Positions 59,693 to 64,000 of a stretch of DNA of 64,000 bases are shown piece by piece. Position 1 is the stretch's first letter; the number at the start of each line of letters is the position of its first letter. The notes under the pieces are model-generated. The model was not told the DNA's origin, did no database searches, and saw only the letters and a list, made by a program, of their open reading frames with translations. Source of the DNA: Desmodesmus armatus (lineage: Eukaryota > Chlorophyta > Chlorophyceae > Sphaeropleales > Scenedesmaceae); the NCBI GenBank assembly GCA_007449985.2, contig VIIQ02000030.1, positions 1-64,000 on the forward strand, written 5' to 3'. A program made the position numbers and the translations under genes.

Positions 59693-60671
59693 TGGGTGTG
59701 CCACGAGTGTGCAGTGTTGTGTGTGTGTGTGTGTGTGTGGTGGGGGGGGGGGGGGGGGGGTCCCTGTGCCTGTGTAACTCAGTTACATGCAATTTGCCAG
59801 TGGGTTGATTGGCTGTTGCAGCACATTGTCATTGTGGTGTGGTCCTCTATTATCAGTGTTATCAGGCAGTTGGTTTGGGATATTGCTATGCCACGGCTAG
59901 TAGCCACCGGCTGCATGTGCACAGCTGCAGCTCAGGCTGTGTGTGCCTGACAGACACCTACATCGCAGGGTCTGCACCAATGGGCTCCACAACTCATTCA
60001 ATACAGCGCCACCTCACCACCAGCATTCATGCCGCCCCGCTGGGCCAGGAGTCCTGCCCCCCTCCTGTTAGGCTGGCCCACACAGTGCCCACAGGGGAGG
60101 CTGTACCCATGTTCGATCCATACTGGACGCCTCACTTGCTTGGGGTGTTTCAAGAATGCTCAGCATGATTACAACAATGACAGCTGCAAACGAGGTTGAC
60201 TCACCGGGCCCACCGGTTGCAACCACATCGGACTGACGTTCAGTTGCCGTGGCTTCGCAATTACATCACTAGCGTTGGTGGCTGGCAGTGGATTGTCAAG
60301 TGCGCAAACGCAAAGCTGTAACTTCCGGCCCCCTGGACCCACTGTGCAGTAGCGTTCGCTTCTTACCCTGACCTACATTCTATCACAGCATTCACACCAC
60401 AAACGTCAGTATTTCAGGCTCCTGCAAGCTGCAAGCCAGCAATGGGACCAACAAACAGTCCCCAGCACCTGAAGCTACTGTATTGCGACTCAGCGGGCGT
60501 TCGGCGTTGCAGGTGGGGCCCAGCTCGTTGTCAAACTTTCGGATGAACATACAGCTTCAATGTTGCATGCCACCCAACACATCAAGACCTACCTGCACTG
60601 CAGCTTGGGTAGGGTCAGTTTCAGTTGGACCACACGCCCCGCTCCTCCTGCTCCCACTGTTGCTACTGCAG
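59693..60671. other. Region between plastid protein gene and glutamine synthetase-like gene
   Basis: It starts with a GT repeat and a run of about 19 G (59717-59761), then a TGTAA near 59773. The 5' exons of the next gene may lie in the last few hundred bases: a GCGTTGCAG acceptor precedes an open stretch from 60512. No start codon can be chosen with confidence. Confidence 0.4.
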
Positions 60672-63600
60672 GGTGCTGGTATGCCAGCGGGACATCCCGC
60701 AAGCAGCAGGTCTTACTGATGCTGCAGCATGCGCAGCTGCTGGCCAGTCTACAGCTGCTACCCAGTCCAGCTTGGAGTTCACTCCATCAATCGCCCTCGC
60801 AGCAGCAGCAGGGTGCATCCCTGCACCAGCCACAACCACAGCCACAGCCTCAGCAACCAAGCCTACACTGCAGCCCAGTAAGAGCCTTGGCCGAGTCGCA
60901 GAGGACAGGGTTTTATCCCCTGAGGCCTCAGAGGAGCGGCTAAACCCTGTGCCACCAACCTTGGACACAACGCAGCAGCAGCAGCAGGACTGTGACCCGA
61001 CCCCCCAGATCAGCCGCTGTCCGCTGTAACATCGGGGGCCACTACCCCTACCCTGCCAAAGCTCGGCAGCTTCAGTACCGCCCCTGGTCTGAGACCAAGC
61101 CCTTCAATGATCCTAGCAGCAGCAGCGGGGGCAATCGCGTTGCCAGACGGTGGATTCATCCCACGCTTTGCAAGCAGCAACTCCCTAGACGAGCTCTCAG
61201 GGCTGGGGGCAGTGCCTGACTACACACAGCAAGCTGACAAGGTGCAGCTCAGCAACGGATCCGCCCTTGGCATGCCCGGGGGCCTATCCCCGAGCCCAAG
61301 CATGATGCTAGCAGCAGCAGCAGGAGCCATCACCCTCACCCCAGGCTCTAACCCCTCCAGCAGGCATCAGTCTCCGTCAAGGCTTGGGTCCTCTGCAGCA
61401 GCAATGATGGGGCAGCAGCCGCTGCAGCAGCAGCAGTCGCCGGTGCCACTGTCGAAGCTTTCGCCTGCTAAGCCACACCCACTGGTTAGCGCTTTTCTGA
61501 GGTCACCGCTGAGCTTGTCGGGGGCGCCGATGGGTGCGGCTGCTGGCGCTGCGGCGCTGTCTGTGGCGGCTAACTTCTCGGTGGGGCTTACGAAGGCCTG
61601 CATGGGTCAGCCTGCCTTTGCTGATATGGTGAGGGTGGCTGGATTCGAACTCGGGTGCAGGTTCCAGCGGGTCATTTGCATTGCCGCTGCTTGTTTCACA
61701 TGTGTAGCACTCTTTCTCTGAGCCTGACACAGCTGGGAGCTAGCCATGGCTGTGAAGTGATATCAAGGTGCTTGCCAGCACTAAGCTGGCCCCTGAGCAT
61801 GAACCAGCAGTCAAGTCCAGCAGCTAGTTGTAACAGACTGCTTTCTAAAGTTACTGTGTGATTTTCACTGAGTACTCCTGCGGGATTGTGTGTGCTGTGT
61901 GGTACAGGTGGTGGAGGGTTCAGGGCTGGCTCCTGTGGGTGAGGTGCTGCTGGTGCCTGACCTGGCTGCAGCTGTTCCTGCTGGGCCCCACAGCCTGGGA
62001 GACCTCATGGCACCAGTGGACATGATGGAGAGAGACCTCAGTGAGTAACGGGTATCAGTGATTGGATGTTACACTGAACACCGGCCGTTTGAGTCTCACA
62101 GTGTGTTTGTCATAGAGGATACATGTGTAGCTAGCATATATTGTCAGCGTGCGAGTCACATGTGTGAGTAGCAGTTGTTTGCCAACCGACTGTGTACATG
62201 GTCAGGCATGGTTGAGGTTGCTGGCTCTAGCCGAGTGGTTGACAAGGCAGCCAGAGGGGCATGCGTTTCGCTCATGGCCAGACTGCAGAGTCAGCAGTGG
62301 TCGTGGCCTATGTTACCCCGCACATTCAGGCGGCAAGATGTACCACCTTGCAGTCCATTGCCAAGTATTCCTGTGTGCTGACGACTTCCCGTTTCCCGCC
62401 TGCTGTGCTGTGCCGTGCTGTGCTTGTGCGGCTGCAGGTCAGGCCTGGTCTTGCTGCCCGCGCTCAGCGCTGAAGCGTGCCCTGTCTGCGCTTGAGTCCC
62501 GCTTTGGCCTCACAATGCTGGTTGGCTTTGAGCTGGAGTTTGTGCTGCTGAAGCCTGCTCCCCTGGAGGTGAGAAACCTGCTTTCAGATGGTCCACCCCT
62601 TTTTGGAGGTGAATAATGTGCTTCTTTGATTATCGATCCACCCTGCTTCTATAGCAGTGCATCAAAATGTGATGTACCCTGTACATCACATTTTTTCAGG
62701 AGCCACTCCTATTTTTACCTATCCACCCGTTGCGTGAACCCTGTAACAGTTCTCTTTCTCTGTGGCGGTTGTCCTGGCACAGGTGTTCAGGGCATTTCCA
62801 GCGGCAGCTGAGGGAGCCAATGTGATCCTGTCAGGGGGCCAGGCATGGGTGCCGCTGGACAGCACCATCTACGGCCAGACATCTGCCATGAGCTACAGCG
62901 CAACAGCTGGTGAGCAGCAGCTGGGTACCCAGTTCCCGTGCGGTGGTGTAGCAGCAGGTGGTGTTGGTGTGATCGTGCGGGCAGAAGAAGAGGGCAGGCC
63001 CATGTAGGGTATGTATATATATGTATGTATGGCTTGATTGCAACAGCTGGGAGAGGAGCAGCTGGGTGCAGTGGTGTAGCAGCAGGCGGTGGTGCTGCTG
63101 ATGATGGGGCCACAGAAGGGTCTAAGCACATGCAGCAAATGGCTTGACTGCAACTGTACTGGGAATGCCTCCCGGCAAGCATATGAAGCTGCGAGGCTCT
63201 GAAACAGCTGCATGTGGCTCCCACCTTGTTAGGAGGACACTATTAGTGTCACACGCTCACCGTGTTGTCTCTGTATACACTGGTGGCACGTCTCAGCGCA
63301 CATTTCACCAATTCCACAGATACTATCAGGCTACACTACAGTCTGAACGGGTTTAAAAAACATTATGTGTGCTTTGTGCCTGCTGTGTGTGCACAGTGCT
63401 TCAGGAGGTGGTGAGTCAGCTTCAGAGCATTGGTGTGGGTGTGGTGCAGTACCATCCAGAGGCTGCCCCTGGGCAGTTTGAGGTGGCTCTATCACCGGGT
63501 AAGGCGCAGCAGCTATCGGACTTGATCACTGCCAGCTGTCAGAAAACCGACTGTATCTCTGTACACAATACCAGCCTCAGCGAAGCTGCACACGCGCACA

Positions 63601-64000
63601 ACACAAGCTTTGGTCTGCGCGTCATGTCATGAGCTGGCACACGTGTGGTTGCTTCAGCTTGCCTCCATGCTGCTGCAGCAAAGCTTCTTTTTTTCAAGCA
63701 CAGCTTGCTACAGCTTCGGTGTTGCAAGTACCAACTGCTGATGTGATGTGCTGTGCTGTGTTGTGCTGTGCAGACTCTGCTCTGTCAGCAGCAGACAAGC
63801 TGCTGTATGCCAAGGAGGTGGTGTCACAGGTCGTGGGCATGCATGGCCTGGCAGTGTCATGGCTGCCTAAGCCAATGGCTGGCCATGCAGGCAGCGGCTG
63901 CCACGTGCACTTCAGCCTGTGGCGGGTAAGGCTGGCTGAACGGTTGGGTGGGTTGGTGTTTTTTTGGGCTGGTTGCAACCGGCACTGCAGCTTCAGCATT
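60672..64000 (+). CDS. NodGS/FluG-type glutamine synthetase-like protein (3' end outside window)
   Basis: Related to class I glutamine synthetases of the plant NodGS and fungal FluG type; the reaction these proteins catalyse is not settled. Exons seen: about 60672-61628 (N-terminal, low complexity), 61908-62040, 62438-62568, 62783-62909, 63397-63498 and 63774-63925, all in phase, continuing past the edge. Family landmarks are EVLLVPDL, SGQAWSCCPRSALKRAL (compare GEAWGYCPRETLRR), GFELEFVLL with the metal-binding Glu, YHPEAAPGQFEVALSP with Glu ligands, and the ATP-site signature KPMAGHAGSGCHVHFSLW. The N-terminal 300 or so residues are disordered, Ala/Pro/Gln-rich, with three copies of a PSxxLAAAAG motif. 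The amidohydrolase domain of plant NodGS is not visible. A frame change at a run of six C (61001-61006) interrupts the first exon. The start codon is not identified. Confidence 0.8.
60775..61350 (+). repeat. Three degenerate in-frame repeats in the GS-like N-terminus
   Basis: FTPSIALAAAAGCIPAP (from about 60778), PSPSMILAAAAGAIALP (from about 61095) and PSPSMMLAAAAGAITLT (from about 61293) are copies of one segment. This gives the same N-terminal region an internal repeat history and supports reading these frames as coding. Confidence 0.75.
62664..62694. repeat. Perfect inverted repeat, 14-bp arms
   Basis: Arms AAAATGTGATGTAC (62664-62677) and GTACATCACATTTT (62681-62694) have the 3-nt loop CCT. 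It lies in an intron of the GS-like gene, about 90 bp before the acceptor of exon 62783-62909. Confidence 0.95.

Noticed and set aside
59809..60168. Plus-strand open frame of 119 codons ending in HLLGVFQECSA
   Set aside because: The second half looks protein-like but has no homologue I know, no start and no splice partner.
61630..61665. Minus-strand B-box-like GAGTTCGAATCC
   Set aside because: The flanking bases do not pair as a T stem, and it sits at an exon/intron border of the GS-like gene.

Overview
The window is nuclear DNA of a green alga, most likely a chlorophyte of the class Chlorophyceae. The support is an LHCII chlorophyll a/b-binding protein gene of typical chlorophyte sequence, very intron-dense genes with short exons and GT-AG introns (many donors GTGAGT), abundant CAG/CTG repeats, and TGTAA motifs downstream of several stop codons. 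I cannot name the species. All gene models were built by hand: exons were joined where splice sites and codon phase agreed and the protein matched a known family. Coordinates are therefore predictions, without transcript support.

Layout. The plus strand from 1 to 16.4 kb carries the 3' part of a USP10/UBP24-type deubiquitinase (1-5290), an LHCII antenna protein with a 7-nt microexon (6568-10793), and an unrecognised glutamine-rich single-pass membrane protein (12140-16405). The minus strand from 19.4 to 46.0 kb carries two paralogous secreted cysteine-rich proteins (19370-23458 and 33691-40290) on either side of serine palmitoyltransferase subunit LCB1 (26418-30749), then a papain-type protease with a C-terminal granulin domain (41867-46045). 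Back on the plus strand is a tandem pair of leucine-rich-repeat genes (48433-50322, intact; 51498-53278, disrupted by two 1-nt deletions). A minus-strand GCK-domain protein (54624-55954) is divergent from a plus-strand plastid-targeted protein of unknown function (56284-59692). Last is the N-terminal part of a NodGS/FluG-type glutamine synthetase-like gene that runs off the right edge (60672 to beyond 64000).

The genes do not form a pathway. They are a normal mix of housekeeping, photosynthetic and extracellular functions. What stands out is how the DNA changes. The deubiquitinase gene holds at least four separate tandem arrays of partial exon copies, each carrying a splice junction, and the LHCII gene has one more. 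Two whole genes have been duplicated nearby. Several introns contain perfect or near-perfect inverted repeats, and the 3' ends of many introns carry GTGCT-like pentamer runs. I saw no tRNA, rRNA, CRISPR array, or intact transposon.
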